DNA of 64,000 nucleotides from Lachnoclostridium sp. Marseille-P6806 (lineage in GTDB: Bacteria; Bacillota; Clostridia; Lachnospirales; Lachnospiraceae): positions 210,416 through 274,415 of the forward strand of contig NZ_LR130578.1 in assembly GCF_900625025.1 (NCBI RefSeq), written 5' to 3'. This document shows positions 35,400 through 43,878 of the stretch, in pieces (the first letter of the stretch is position 1; each line of letters begins with the position of its first letter). The notes under the pieces were generated by a model, which made no database searches, was not told where the DNA came from, and was given only the letters and a program-made list of their open reading frames with translations. The translations under genes were made by a program, and so were the position numbers.

Positions 35400-36419
35400 C
35401 TAATCCTCCGCAGCCGCGCCGCCGGCAAACGACTCCAGCGGCAGCATCGTCTGTGTGTTCCCGTCTGTGATGATCAGCTTGAGCTCCGGCAGCACATCCT
35501 CCATCGTCTCATAAAAAAGCCTCTGCTTCGTGATGAGCGGATATCTGGCGTACTGCCTGTACATCTCTCCGAAGCGCTCGACCTGACCCTCAGCCTCGGC
35601 AATGCGGGACGCCCGCTCGGCCTCCGCTTCCTGCGTGATGCGGTCTGCTTCGGCCTCGGCGGCGGGAATCTGCTCATTGCGGTACTTGTTGGCGTTGTTG
35701 ATCGCGGTTTCCTTGCCCTGCTTGGCGGTCTCCACCGCCTTAAAGGCCGACACGATCTCCGCGGTCGGAGGCTCCGCGTCCTGCACCTGAATATTGACGA
35801 TCGACAGGCCCACGCTGTGCGTCTCCATCTCCGCCATCAGGCGCTCCTTGACCTCCGCCTGAATCTGCGCCTTTCCGGTCGTCATAACATCGTCGACCGG
35901 ATAATCGCTGACGGTGTTGCGGATGCTGGCCAGAGCGAGGTTCCGCATGATCTCCTCCGGCCGCGCGGAATTGTAAATGTACGCCACAGGATCCGACACC
36001 TTGTACTCGAGATAAAAGTCGATATCGACAAAGTTGAAATCCGAGGTGATCATGACGCCGTCCTCTTCGTTGGCGATATTCTGGCCGCCGTCCGTTACCT
36101 CGTAGCCGATCCCGATGCCGTGGGTCGTCATATCCACCATGTGAACCCGCTGCAGATACGGGATCTTGAAATGAAGTCCCGCCGTATCTGTCCGGATCAC
36201 CTTTCCGAACATCGTAACCACCGCATTTTCCTGCTCGGAAACGTTATAAAAGGCGCCGAGGCCGGTCACAAGGACAAACAGCGCGAGGAGAACCGCGAGC
36301 ACAATGCCGCCCGCTTTTTTTCCGTCTCCGCCGCCCTTTTTCGCCTCCTGCTTCCGAAACTGTTCTTTCGCCCGCTCAAAGCTGTCCTTCACCGCGTCAA
36401 AATCGCTGTTCTTCTTCAT
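35400..36419 (-). CDS. hflK: FtsH protease activity modulator HflK
   Basis: Partner of HflC, 339 residues. A charged cytoplasmic N-terminus (ERAKEQFRKQEAKKGGGDGK) leads to one membrane segment (IVLAVLLALFVLVTGLGAFY) and the band-7 domain (VVTMFGKVIRTDTAGLHFKI). AAGGAGAGAGG precedes the ATG. The gene begins 60 bp after the MBL hydrolase; a 5-bp hairpin (36434-36448) lies in the gap. Confidence 0.93.
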   Translation of the reverse strand: MKKNSDFDAVKDSFERAKEQFRKQEAKKGGGDGKKAGGIVLAVLLALFVLVTGLGAFYNVSEQENAVVTMFGKVIRTDTAGLHFKIPYLQRVHMVDMTTHGIGIGYEVTDGGQNIANEEDGVMITSDFNFVDIDFYLEYKVSDPVAYIYNSARPEEIMRNLALASIRNTVSDYPVDDVMTTGKAQIQAEVKERLMAEMETHSVGLSIVNIQVQDAEPPTAEIVSAFKAVETAKQGKETAINNANKYRNEQIPAAEAEADRITQEAEAERASRIAEAEGQVERFGEMYRQYARYPLITKQRLFYETMEDVLPELKLIITDGNTQTMLPLESFAGGAAAED

Positions 36420-36479
36420 CCTCTCTCCTTATCGCCGCAAAATGCGGCAGGGCTTCCTTTCCGTTGCCGCGGCGGATGC

Positions 36480-38207
36480 TTACCGCCGCTTTTCCTGCTT
36501 CTGTTCCCGCTCCGTCTGATACTGCTCCGCGAGCCTCTCGAGCTCGCCGGCAAGGCAGTCGAGCTCTCTGTTCGGCAGCCCTCCGCTCCGGGATACGACC
36601 TCCGACAGACGCTGCTCCGCCGCCTTGAGCCGCAGATACGCGTCGGAATGCGCCGCGGAGCGCCCGCGGCCCGGAGACGGCACGCCGGTGAGGGATGGGG
36701 TTTCTCCCTCTCCGGAGGCCGCCGGAATTCCCTCCGTCACCCGTTCAAACTGCCCCGCTGCCAGATTGAACACCGTGCCGCTGTACGGAGCAAACGCGTC
36801 GAAGCCGTGCTCCTCCTCAAGGCAGCGCGCAAAGGCGTCCGCGCTCTCCGCATCCCCGTGCACGACGAAGACTTTCCGGGGCCTCTGCTCCGCAAAGCCC
36901 CCGATCCACTCAAGAAGCCCCGCCTTGTCGGCATGCCCCGACAGCCCCGTCAGCTTGCGGATCTCCGCCCGCACCTGCACCTCCTCGCCGAAAATGTGAA
37001 TGGATGCGGCTCCGTCCACAATGCTGCGGCCGGGCGTTCCGACCGACTGATAACCGACGAAGAGCATCGTGCACTCCGGCCGCCAGAGATTATATTTGAG
37101 ATGGTGCTTGATGCGCCCCGCATCGCACATGCCCGATGCGGAAATGATGACTTTCGGCTCCGTATCGGCGTTAATCTGCTTCGATTCATCCGAGGAGATC
37201 GTCATATGGAGATTCGGGAACAGCAGCGGATTGATTCCTCTGCGGACATATTCCATGGCCTCCTCATCGTAGCAGGCCATGCCGTTCTCCCTGAAGATTT
37301 CCGTCGCCTCCACCGCCAGAGGGCTGTCCAGATATACCGGGAAATCCGGCAGCTCGGGAATCAGACCGTTTTGCTTTATCTTTCGTATGAAATACAGCAT
37401 TTCCTGCGCTCTGCCGATGGCAAAGCTCGGAATGATCACATTGCCGCCCCGGAGCAGCGTCGCCTTGATGATCCCGGCCAGCTCCTCTTCATAATTGCCC
37501 TGCGGCGGCTCGTGAAAGCGGTCCCCGTAGGTCGATTCCATCACAACATAGTCGGCGGAGGCGGTGAAGCTAGGGTCCTTCAGAAGAGGCTGATTCTTGT
37601 TGCCGATGTCCCCGGAAAACACGATTTTCTTCGTGACCGTTCCCTCCGGCGCGCCGCCCGGATTGCCCGCCGCCACCCCGTTCCGGTTCTCCGTGAGCCA
37701 GAGCTCGAGACTCGCGGAGCCGAGAAGATGCCCGATATCCGTGAAGCGGAATTCCACCCCGTTGCAGAGCTGGTAGCGCTTGCCGTAGCGGCAGGGCTTA
37801 AGCTGGCGCAGGAGGGCGAGCGTATCCTCCATCGTGTAAAGGGGCTCGGCCCGCTCTGTGCTGCCGCGGCGGGCGAGCTTCTTGTTCTTCCACTCCGTCT
37901 CGGCATTCTGGATATGCGCCGAATCACGGAGCATGATATCACAGAGCTCCGCCGTCGCCTCCGTCGTCACGACCTGCCCCCGGAAGCCGTCATGATACAG
38001 CTTCGGCAGCATTCCGCTGTGGTCAATGTGCGCGTGCGTGAGAAATACATACTGAATCTTCGACGGCTCCACAGGGAGAGGCACGTTTTCAAATACATTC
38101 CTCCCCTGCTCCATGCCGCAGTCCACGAGAATGTTCACTGCCCCGACCTGAAGATAATGACAGCTCCCGGTCACCTCATGATCCGCACCGATAAACGTAA
38201 GTCTCAT
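36480..38207 (-). CDS. MBL-fold / beta-CASP RNA metallohydrolase
   Basis: Predicted RNase of the metallo-beta-lactamase superfamily with beta-CASP and RMMBL domains, 575 residues. The metal site THAHIDHSG is intact, DCGMEQGRN and FSGDIGNKNQPLL follow, and the C-terminal LSGHADKAGLLEWI and VFVVHGDAESA segments are typical of the exonuclease-like family (YSH1/KH-less type). A tail of about 100 residues (36480-36800) is charged and less conserved. It lies 102 bp after larC. Confidence 0.9.
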   Translation of the reverse strand: MRLTFIGADHEVTGSCHYLQVGAVNILVDCGMEQGRNVFENVPLPVEPSKIQYVFLTHAHIDHSGMLPKLYHDGFRGQVVTTEATAELCDIMLRDSAHIQNAETEWKNKKLARRGSTERAEPLYTMEDTLALLRQLKPCRYGKRYQLCNGVEFRFTDIGHLLGSASLELWLTENRNGVAAGNPGGAPEGTVTKKIVFSGDIGNKNQPLLKDPSFTASADYVVMESTYGDRFHEPPQGNYEEELAGIIKATLLRGGNVIIPSFAIGRAQEMLYFIRKIKQNGLIPELPDFPVYLDSPLAVEATEIFRENGMACYDEEAMEYVRRGINPLLFPNLHMTISSDESKQINADTEPKVIISASGMCDAGRIKHHLKYNLWRPECTMLFVGYQSVGTPGRSIVDGAASIHIFGEEVQVRAEIRKLTGLSGHADKAGLLEWIGGFAEQRPRKVFVVHGDAESADAFARCLEEEHGFDAFAPYSGTVFNLAAGQFERVTEGIPAASGEGETPSLTGVPSPGRGRSAAHSDAYLRLKAAEQRLSEVVSRSGGLPNRELDCLAGELERLAEQYQTEREQKQEKRR

Positions 38208-38309
38208 GGTTTCCTTTCCCGTCGCGCCGCGCGCGGCCGCTGATCCCCATATGTCCCCCGGAAAGACGCCATTCCCGGAGAAAAATCCCCTCCCCGAGAG
38301 AAAAAGACG

Positions 38310-39569
38310 TCATTCCCCGGCGAGGCGTCTCGCCTCCCGGAGAGAAATTCCCTCCCGGCGTGCAATCGTCGCGAGATCTTCATACTCCGCCTTTTCGCGG
38401 CAGGCGCCGTACCCCTCGGCGCGCTTGATCCGCACCGGTCCGGCTTCGCTCTCCCGCACATACTCCGACCGGTCAAGCCGCCAGCGTTCGCAGCGGTACT
38501 CCCGTATTCCCAGCGTCGTCGTCTGCCGGAATATCTCCCGGACCATCCGCTCCCTGTCCTCCGTCCTGCACATGCAGGTGAGCAGAATGCCCGGGCGGTT
38601 TTTCTTCATTCCGATATTCGTCGTGCAGACGTCCAGCGCGCCGGCGTCAAACAGGCGCTCCATGACAAAACCCAGCTCCTCGCCGGTCATATCGTCGATA
38701 TTGCAGGCGAGCTCCGAGATTTCGTCTCCGCCCGCCGGCGTTCCCGCATTTTCGCTGCAGGAGACCTCCTGTCCCAAAAATGCGCGGACACAGTTCGCCG
38801 CCTCAAAGTCCTTGCTTCCCATGCCGCAGCCGATCTGCGATACCGCCATCACCGGCATCGCGCCGAAGCTCCCGGCGAAGCTGCGAAGCAGCGCCGCGCC
38901 GGTGGGCGTGCAGAGCTCGCCGCGAATTTTACCTCCGTAGACCGGCACCCCGCGCAGAATCCTCGCCGTGGCCGGGGCCGGAACCGGAAGCACGCCGTGC
39001 GCGCAGCGCACCTCCCCAAAGCCGACGTGCACCGGGGAGCAGATCACCCGATCCGGGGCGAGCAGCTCCAGCGCGAGGCACGCACCGACGACATCCGCGA
39101 CCGCATCCAGCGAGCCGACCTCATGAAAATGAATCTCCTGCACCGGGATGCCGTGCACCTCGCTCTCCGCCTGTGCGATGCGGTCGTAGACCTGCCGGGC
39201 CCGCCGCTTTGCATTCTCCGGAACCTCCATGGCGCCGATGCGCTCCATCAGTTCCTCCGCGCTGTAATGATGATGCCCATGGTCATGAGCGTGCACGCTG
39301 CCGCAGGCGCTCTCCCCGGCCGCCTCGCAGGCAGGGGCCGGCGCATCTCCGCCCGTCTCTTCCCCGCCGAGCACCGTCACCCGCATATGCGTGCCGTTCA
39401 GTCCGCACTTGACGGACGGCTCCGCGCTGACCGCAATATCTCCGGGCGCGATTTCATTCATCACGGAGAGAAACTGCGCTCTCTGCTCCTCATTCAGCAG
39501 CTCATAGAGCGCCGCCATGAGCATATCGCCCGCGGCCCCCATGTTGCATTCCAGATACAGTGTTTTCAT
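38310..39569 (-). CDS. larC: Nickel-pincer cofactor biosynthesis protein LarC
   Basis: CTP-dependent nickel insertase, 419 residues, completing the nickel-pincer nucleotide used by lactate racemase and related enzymes. YLECNMGAAGDMLMAALYEL is the family start. A histidine-rich loop (HAHDHGHHHYSAEE, near 94-107) fits nickel handling. LarC1 and LarC2 regions are in one frame, whereas in Lactobacillus plantarum they are joined by ribosomal frameshifting. GCGMGSKDF and IDDMTGEELGFVMERL mark the C-terminal half. larB is upstream; larE and the racemase larA are not in this window. Confidence 0.93.
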   Translation of the reverse strand: MKTLYLECNMGAAGDMLMAALYELLNEEQRAQFLSVMNEIAPGDIAVSAEPSVKCGLNGTHMRVTVLGGEETGGDAPAPACEAAGESACGSVHAHDHGHHHYSAEELMERIGAMEVPENAKRRARQVYDRIAQAESEVHGIPVQEIHFHEVGSLDAVADVVGACLALELLAPDRVICSPVHVGFGEVRCAHGVLPVPAPATARILRGVPVYGGKIRGELCTPTGAALLRSFAGSFGAMPVMAVSQIGCGMGSKDFEAANCVRAFLGQEVSCSENAGTPAGGDEISELACNIDDMTGEELGFVMERLFDAGALDVCTTNIGMKKNRPGILLTCMCRTEDRERMVREIFRQTTTLGIREYRCERWRLDRSEYVRESEAGPVRIKRAEGYGACREKAEYEDLATIARREGISLREARRLAGE

Positions 39570-39727
39570 ATTTAATCCCTATGCCGAAGCGTTTTTTGCG
39601 AGGCATACGCCACAAAATCCGCGCAAGCGGTTTTGCGGCTGCGATCAGAGGCTATTTGGGCTTCAGCACAAATAGCCGTGTGAAAAATCTCTGCGCCGGC
39701 GCGCAGGCTGTCGGGCTGCTCTGCGGT
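39570..39727 (-). promoter_or_regulatory. Structured 158-nt larB-larC spacer with repeats
   Basis: Leftward order: the copy of a 49-bp repeat also found at 50096-50143 (39739-39691), a 9-bp hairpin GGCTATTTG/CAAATAGCC (39677-39650), a two-part hairpin around 39611-39640 (CCGCAAAA with TTTTGTGG), and a GCTTCGGCATAGGG motif (39570-39600) before the larC ribosome site. No U-run follows the hairpins, so they look like leader or processing structures. Confidence 0.6.
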
Positions 39728-39739
39728 TCATGCCGTCCC
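39691..39739. repeat. 49-bp dispersed repeat, copy A
   Basis: Matches 50096-50143 in the same orientation with four transitions and one 1-base gap. It covers the larB stop codon and contains the palindrome CTGCGC/GCGCAG. Both copies lie on the minus-strand transcript side near a gene boundary. Confidence 0.75.
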
Positions 39740-40519
39740 TCCGTCCTTAAGATGATTGATCATGCTCGCCTGATACGCCGCGCCGAAGCCGTTGTCGATA
39801 TTCACCACGCTGACGCCGCTCGCGCAGGAGTTCAGCATGGACAGAAGCGCGGCAATGCCGCCGAATGAAGCGCCGTAGCCGACGCTTGTCGGAACCGCGA
39901 GAACCGGACAGTCGGCAAGTCCTCCGATCACGCTCGCAAGCGCCCCCTCCATCCCGGCAATCGCCACGATGGCGGACGCCTGCATGATCTCCTCCGTATG
40001 AGCAAGGAGGCGCTGCAGGCCCGCGACGCCGACATCGTAGAGCCGGTGCGTCTCGTTTCCCAGAAACTCCGCCGTGAGAGCCGCCTCCTCCGCCACCGGC
40101 ATATCGCTGGTGCCGCCGGTTGCGATAACAATATAGCCCCGGCCGTCGGGCGACGGCATATCCCCAACGATGCCAATGCCGGCCGTCTCATGATAATGAA
40201 GCGCTCCGGCGAGCTCCGGCGCTTCCGTTTCCCAGATGCCGCGCAGGCGCTCCGCCTTGGACGCGTCCATCCGGGTGATCAGCACCGGGCCGTCCTCGTG
40301 CGCCCGGAGCCGCGCCGCGATAGCCGCAATCTGCTCCGGCGTTTTGCCCGCGCCGTAGATCACCTCCGCCGCCCCCTGCCGGATCCCGCGGTGATGATCC
40401 AGCTTGGCAAAGCCCAGATCCTCAAAGGGCGCAAGCCGGATCTGCCGGGTCGCTTCCGCAGCGGAAATACGTCCCTCCGCCACACCGGCAAGAAGTCTCT
40501 CCAATTCCCGTTCCGTCAT
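39728..40519 (-). CDS. larB: Nickel-pincer cofactor biosynthesis protein LarB
   Basis: Carboxylates and hydrolyses nicotinic acid adenine dinucleotide, the first step of the nickel-pincer cofactor. The 263-residue protein has a helical N-terminus (MTERELERLLAGVAEGRISA) and a PurE-like core: VIATGGTSDMPVAEEAALTAE, YDVGVAGLQRLLAH, AIAGMEGALASVIGGLADC and GYGASFGGIAALLSMLNSCA. I start at 40519, behind GGAAAGGCAGAT; longer in-frame versions read into the transporter remnant. An extended -10 promoter lies at 40584-40592. Confidence 0.93.
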   Translation of the reverse strand: MTERELERLLAGVAEGRISAAEATRQIRLAPFEDLGFAKLDHHRGIRQGAAEVIYGAGKTPEQIAAIAARLRAHEDGPVLITRMDASKAERLRGIWETEAPELAGALHYHETAGIGIVGDMPSPDGRGYIVIATGGTSDMPVAEEAALTAEFLGNETHRLYDVGVAGLQRLLAHTEEIMQASAIVAIAGMEGALASVIGGLADCPVLAVPTSVGYGASFGGIAALLSMLNSCASGVSVVNIDNGFGAAYQASMINHLKDGGTA

Positions 40520-40583
40520 ATCTGCCTTTCCGCCGGGAAATTCCGCCGCAGACGCTGCGGCAGGATATTCCGGCACGGAAATT

Positions 40584-40592
40584 ATTATACCA
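40584..40592 (-). promoter_or_regulatory. Extended -10 promoter of larB
   Basis: Read leftward TGGTATAAT, an exact extended -10, 65 bp before the larB start. The -35 position (GTGCAA, 17 bp upstream) is weak. Confidence 0.6.
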
Positions 40593-40676
40593 AACAGCCG
40601 TTCACTTTGCACCCGACGGGCGCCTCCGTTTCCTCCCGCAAAGGCCATATTTCCACTGCCTCGCGCAAAGACCGCA

Positions 40677-40921
40677 AAAACGGTAATCCCCGATATGGGC
40701 GTCGGCGGCATCCTCGCGTTCGGCGCGAACTGCTTCAATATGGCGTTTGTCCTGCCTTTCGTCGGCAGCGACGCGGCGGGCAGCGCTGGATCCTCTCGTT
40801 TCTGGAGACGCTGAAAGCGCCGGAGCGCCTCATCCTCATCGCCACGCATCACCACGAGACCGCCGCGCGTCTCGCGGACCGGGAACTTCAAATGACAAAG
40901 GAGCACCGGCTGCTGCGCTGA
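40677..40921 (+). pseudogene. Remnant of nickel/cobalt ECF transporter (CbiM and CbiO pieces)
   Basis: Two fragments in different frames. The first (about 40683-40770) translates to PDMGVGGILAFGANCFNMAF and VLPFVG, resembling the conserved membrane signature of CbiM. The second (about 40778-40921) gives RWILSFLETL, LILIATHHHETAARLADREL and a stop; this matches the end of a CbiO-type ATPase after Walker B, with the switch histidine in IATHHHETA. Neither piece has a start, and almost all of CbiM, CbiQ and CbiO is missing, so this is a deletion relic. Its own terminator survives. Its position beside larB-larC suggests that a nickel transporter once accompanied the nickel-cofactor genes. Confidence 0.65.
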
Positions 40922-40935
40922 GCCGCTCCTTTTTT
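40897..40935 (+). terminator. Terminator of the transporter remnant
   Basis: AAAGGAGC and GCTCCTTT form an 8-bp stem around an inner GGCT/AGCC stem, ending in TTTTTT on the plus strand. Confidence 0.8.
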
Positions 40936-40990
40936 GAATTGCTTTATTCGGGATTGCTTCATCTGGAGAACCGCCATGAACAATGACAGC

Positions 40991-41026
40991 AAAAAGCCCT
41001 CCCTCAGCCATACCGCCGGGGAGGGC
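40991..41026 (-). terminator. Terminator of the pectin ABC/GH28 operon
   Basis: GCCCTCCC (40996-41003) and GGGAGGGC (41019-41026) form an 8-bp stem; on the minus strand TTTTTG follows. It lies 22 bp after the GH28 stop. Confidence 0.85.
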
Positions 41027-41047
41027 CGCCGGAATCAATCGATCAGT

Positions 41048-42382
41048 TTATGAAATAGCCGCGGGAATCCCGTCCGCAGCCTCCTCCCGGACGATCTCCT
41101 CCCGCACATACTCCCGCAGGGACGGATCGACGGCAAGCCGCGCGTCCAGCGCCACGTTTCTCCCCTCGCGGATATAGACGCAGGGAACATCATACGCATA
41201 GCAGCCGCGCGCCGACGGACGCTCATCAAGGCAGTCCGGGACATGCGCGCTTCTTTTTTTCCAGAGAAAGGAGGAATCGCTGATGGAGACGTTTTCCACC
41301 GGCGAACCGCTCTCGCCTGCGATCACAATCGCGCCCTCGCACTCCATGCGCAGATGATCCATGTAGATATCGGAAATTCTGCCCGGAACCCGGTCCACGC
41401 CGCTTCGCGGGGTCGCGGAGATAAAGACCGGATCCCCTTTCCCCCACCAGTAATGCACGCCGGTATGCCGGGTCACGCAGTCCGCATAGCGCCGGGTATT
41501 TCCCACGACGTGATGGATGCTGATGTCATAGATCCGCCCCCCGTCGCGCGACCAGATCCCGAAGCCTCTCGTGCAGTCCTCCAGAACGCAGTCGGAGAGA
41601 ATGACGCCATGAATGTCCCCCCACGTCTCCGTCCCGATCTTGAGTGCGCAGGAGCGTGATTTCATGATGCAGCCCGATATGACGATGTTCTCCGAGGCGC
41701 CGTATTTTTTTGTCATGGGCGCCGTGGTCTTGATGACGACGGCATCATCGCCGCCGCGGATCACACAGCCACGGATCATCACATTTTTGCAGCAGTCCGG
41801 GTCGATCCCGTCGTTGTTCGGCCCTCTTTCATTATTCAAAATCCGCACATTTTCAATGAGAACGTCCCGGCAGCCCGCCATATGCAGCGTCCAGAACGCC
41901 GCATCGTAAAAGGTGACGTCCCGGACCGTAAGATTTTTCACATCCTCCAGAAAGCTCATCCGCGGGCGGAAGCCCCGCACATTCAGGGGACACTCGTGAA
42001 AGCCTCCGTCCGAATCATCGTCATAAAAGCTCCGCCGTCCCTGTCCGTCAATCGTCCCGGTTCCCGAGATCGTGATGTTTGTCTCATGTCTGGCCAGAAG
42101 AAAGCAGCCCCCCTCCCAGCCGGTATCCGCGTTGTCGTCCTCGAAATCCCTCGAAAAATCCGTCAGCTCCGCCGGGTCCGAGGACGAAATCAGCGTGGCC
42201 CCGTTTTCCAGATGCAAGTCTATATTCGAGCGCAGCATCAGCGTGCCGGAGCAGAACCGCCCCGCAGGGATGAGAACTCTCCCCCCCGTCCTACCGCAGT
42301 CGTCGATCGCCGCCTGAATCGCCGCCGTGCTGCTCGTCACGCCGTCCGTCTCCGCGCCGTAGTCCAGTATGTTGTAAACCAT
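41048..42382 (-). CDS. GH28-like polygalacturonase (right-handed beta-helix)
   Basis: Pectin-lyase-fold hydrolase, 444 residues, without signal peptide, so it probably acts on imported galacturonate oligomers. FNYG-like NILDYGAETDGVTSSTAAIQ opens the fold. The catalytic aspartates are present in GPNNDGIDPDCC and RGGDDAVVIK. The canonical GHG histidine motif is replaced by SCALKIGTE, so activity or specificity may differ from classical endo-polygalacturonases. It is the last gene of the operon with the sugar importer and a GH63-like hydrolase, followed by a terminator. Confidence 0.85.
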   Translation of the reverse strand: MVYNILDYGAETDGVTSSTAAIQAAIDDCGRTGGRVLIPAGRFCSGTLMLRSNIDLHLENGATLISSSDPAELTDFSRDFEDDNADTGWEGGCFLLARHETNITISGTGTIDGQGRRSFYDDDSDGGFHECPLNVRGFRPRMSFLEDVKNLTVRDVTFYDAAFWTLHMAGCRDVLIENVRILNNERGPNNDGIDPDCCKNVMIRGCVIRGGDDAVVIKTTAPMTKKYGASENIVISGCIMKSRSCALKIGTETWGDIHGVILSDCVLEDCTRGFGIWSRDGGRIYDISIHHVVGNTRRYADCVTRHTGVHYWWGKGDPVFISATPRSGVDRVPGRISDIYMDHLRMECEGAIVIAGESGSPVENVSISDSSFLWKKRSAHVPDCLDERPSARGCYAYDVPCVYIREGRNVALDARLAVDPSLREYVREEIVREEAADGIPAAIS

Positions 42383-42400
42383 GTCTCCCTCTCCGCCGGC

Positions 42401-43837
42401 CTAATGGGCGCGGACGCGGCAGTCCGCCGCCTCCTCACAGCCGTAAACGCCGGTAATCTCTCCCTCCGGATCCGTCTCAATCCGAAGTCCTCTGCCGGAT
42501 TCAAAAATCTGCCGGCCGTCAATATAGGCAGCCGCTCTCTCTCCGTGATTTTCCATCCGGTAGCTGCGGCCGTTCCATTTCTGTTCATATTCCGCGTCGA
42601 TCCCCCGGCAGCTCCCCCAGATCAGTCTGCCGCGGCAGATATGAACGCCGAACATCCGGCTGACGTACTCCATCACCGAGAGCATCGCCGGCCCGTAGGC
42701 ATCCTGCCCCGCCGCGCCGTCCGGGGCCACCCCCGAGGGCTCCATCGTAAACGGATCGTACTGCTGCACAAAGCGGCAGGCCTCGCCAATCGCCTCAAGC
42801 AGCTTCCACCCGAGGCGGGGAAGCAGCGAAAAATATCCGTAATTTTCGAGCGCGCGGATCGCCCGCTGATAGGTCAGAGCCTCCACCTGACCGCTCCAGT
42901 CGTTCGACGGTTCATTCACAAACAGCGGATCGTTCGCCGCGACCGAGGGAAGCGGCAGCTTTGTCCAGAATTCCCGGGGATTCAGCAGATGCTCCCGCAC
43001 AAAGAGGTCCGCCATCTCACGAGATATGCTCCCCCAGTACATGCAGCGCAGCGTATTGTGCAGCAGAACCGGCATGACCCTGTGATGCCGGTCCCTGTCA
43101 AAGAGCGCACCCCGTCTGTCGTCCCAAAGATACTCCCGCATCCGGGCCGTCACAATCCCGGCCTCTTTCCGGTGTTGCTCCGCCGTCTCCCCGCGGCCCA
43201 GAATATCCGCGATCTCCGCCATGGTCTGCCGCGCGGAAACAGAGAAGCTCATGATATCCATCGAGGCGATCGGAACCGTGTCGCAGCCCTCCGGCGGCGT
43301 CTCTTTCTCCCACGGATCCGGGGCATCCCCGTAGCGTCTCGCATGATCCTCCCCGGTATCATAGCGGCACCATGACTCAAGGCAGCCGTCGCCGTCCGAA
43401 TCCCGCACCCGCCAGAGATACTCGTCAAAACGACGCAGCACCTCGTAGAGCTGCAAAAGATAGTCGCCGTCCCTCCCCGTCAGAAAATACATGTCCAGTG
43501 CCGGCGCCGGAAAGCAGAAGCCCTGAAATTTATCGAACTGCGGCGTGACCGCGCCGTCTATGAGAGCGATGCTTCCCGGAATTCTCCCGTCCGCTCTCTG
43601 ATAATCCATAAACAGCCTCTGGTTGTTCCAGCCCGTGATCAGATCTCTCTTCGCATACATCTCCCCGCCCATCGGCTGGGTCTCGAGCCAGATCTTGTCG
43701 TAGCCGCCTCCCTCTACCAGAACATTCCGGTCCCCGAAGCGCCTGACATTCCGGAGGCATTTCTCCTCCGCCGAGGCCATGAGCTTTGCAAGAAGCGCAT
43801 GGTCCGTTGAAAAAAACACTCCCGTTTCCGGCAGCAT
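42401..43837 (-). CDS. (alpha/alpha)6-barrel glycoside hydrolase, GH63/MGH1-like
   Basis: A 478-residue cytoplasmic protein with the helical-barrel features of GH63/GH37-type enzymes. DSDGDGCLESWCRYDTGEDH and NEPSNDWSGQVEALTYQRA occur where acidic catalytic residues lie in that clan. The end (LIWGSCRGIDAEYEQKWNGR, HGERAAAYIDGRQIFES) is a small beta domain. I start at 43837, behind AAAGGAGCTGTG; an upstream ATG overlapping the permease stop has no usable ribosome site. The substrate is unknown; the operon suggests a pectin side-chain or galacturonan oligosaccharide. Confidence 0.75.
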   Translation of the reverse strand: MLPETGVFFSTDHALLAKLMASAEEKCLRNVRRFGDRNVLVEGGGYDKIWLETQPMGGEMYAKRDLITGWNNQRLFMDYQRADGRIPGSIALIDGAVTPQFDKFQGFCFPAPALDMYFLTGRDGDYLLQLYEVLRRFDEYLWRVRDSDGDGCLESWCRYDTGEDHARRYGDAPDPWEKETPPEGCDTVPIASMDIMSFSVSARQTMAEIADILGRGETAEQHRKEAGIVTARMREYLWDDRRGALFDRDRHHRVMPVLLHNTLRCMYWGSISREMADLFVREHLLNPREFWTKLPLPSVAANDPLFVNEPSNDWSGQVEALTYQRAIRALENYGYFSLLPRLGWKLLEAIGEACRFVQQYDPFTMEPSGVAPDGAAGQDAYGPAMLSVMEYVSRMFGVHICRGRLIWGSCRGIDAEYEQKWNGRSYRMENHGERAAAYIDGRQIFESGRGLRIETDPEGEITGVYGCEEAADCRVRAH

Positions 43838-43878
43838 CACAGCTCCTTTCCGGGCCTGCTCACCCTGCCCTGTTCCGC

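Larger units (their letters stand above)
40520..41047. other. Intergenic region with larB promoter and transporter remnant
   Basis: A 528-bp stretch without an intact gene. It holds the larB promoter, a plus-strand remnant of a CbiM/CbiO nickel-cobalt transporter (40677-40921), that remnant's terminator (40897-40935) and the terminator of the GH28 operon (40991-41026). Confidence 0.7.

Noticed and set aside
40520..41038. Extended N-terminus of LarB
   Set aside because: It reads backwards through the CbiM/CbiO remnant; MTERELERLL at 40519 is the family start with a good ribosome site.
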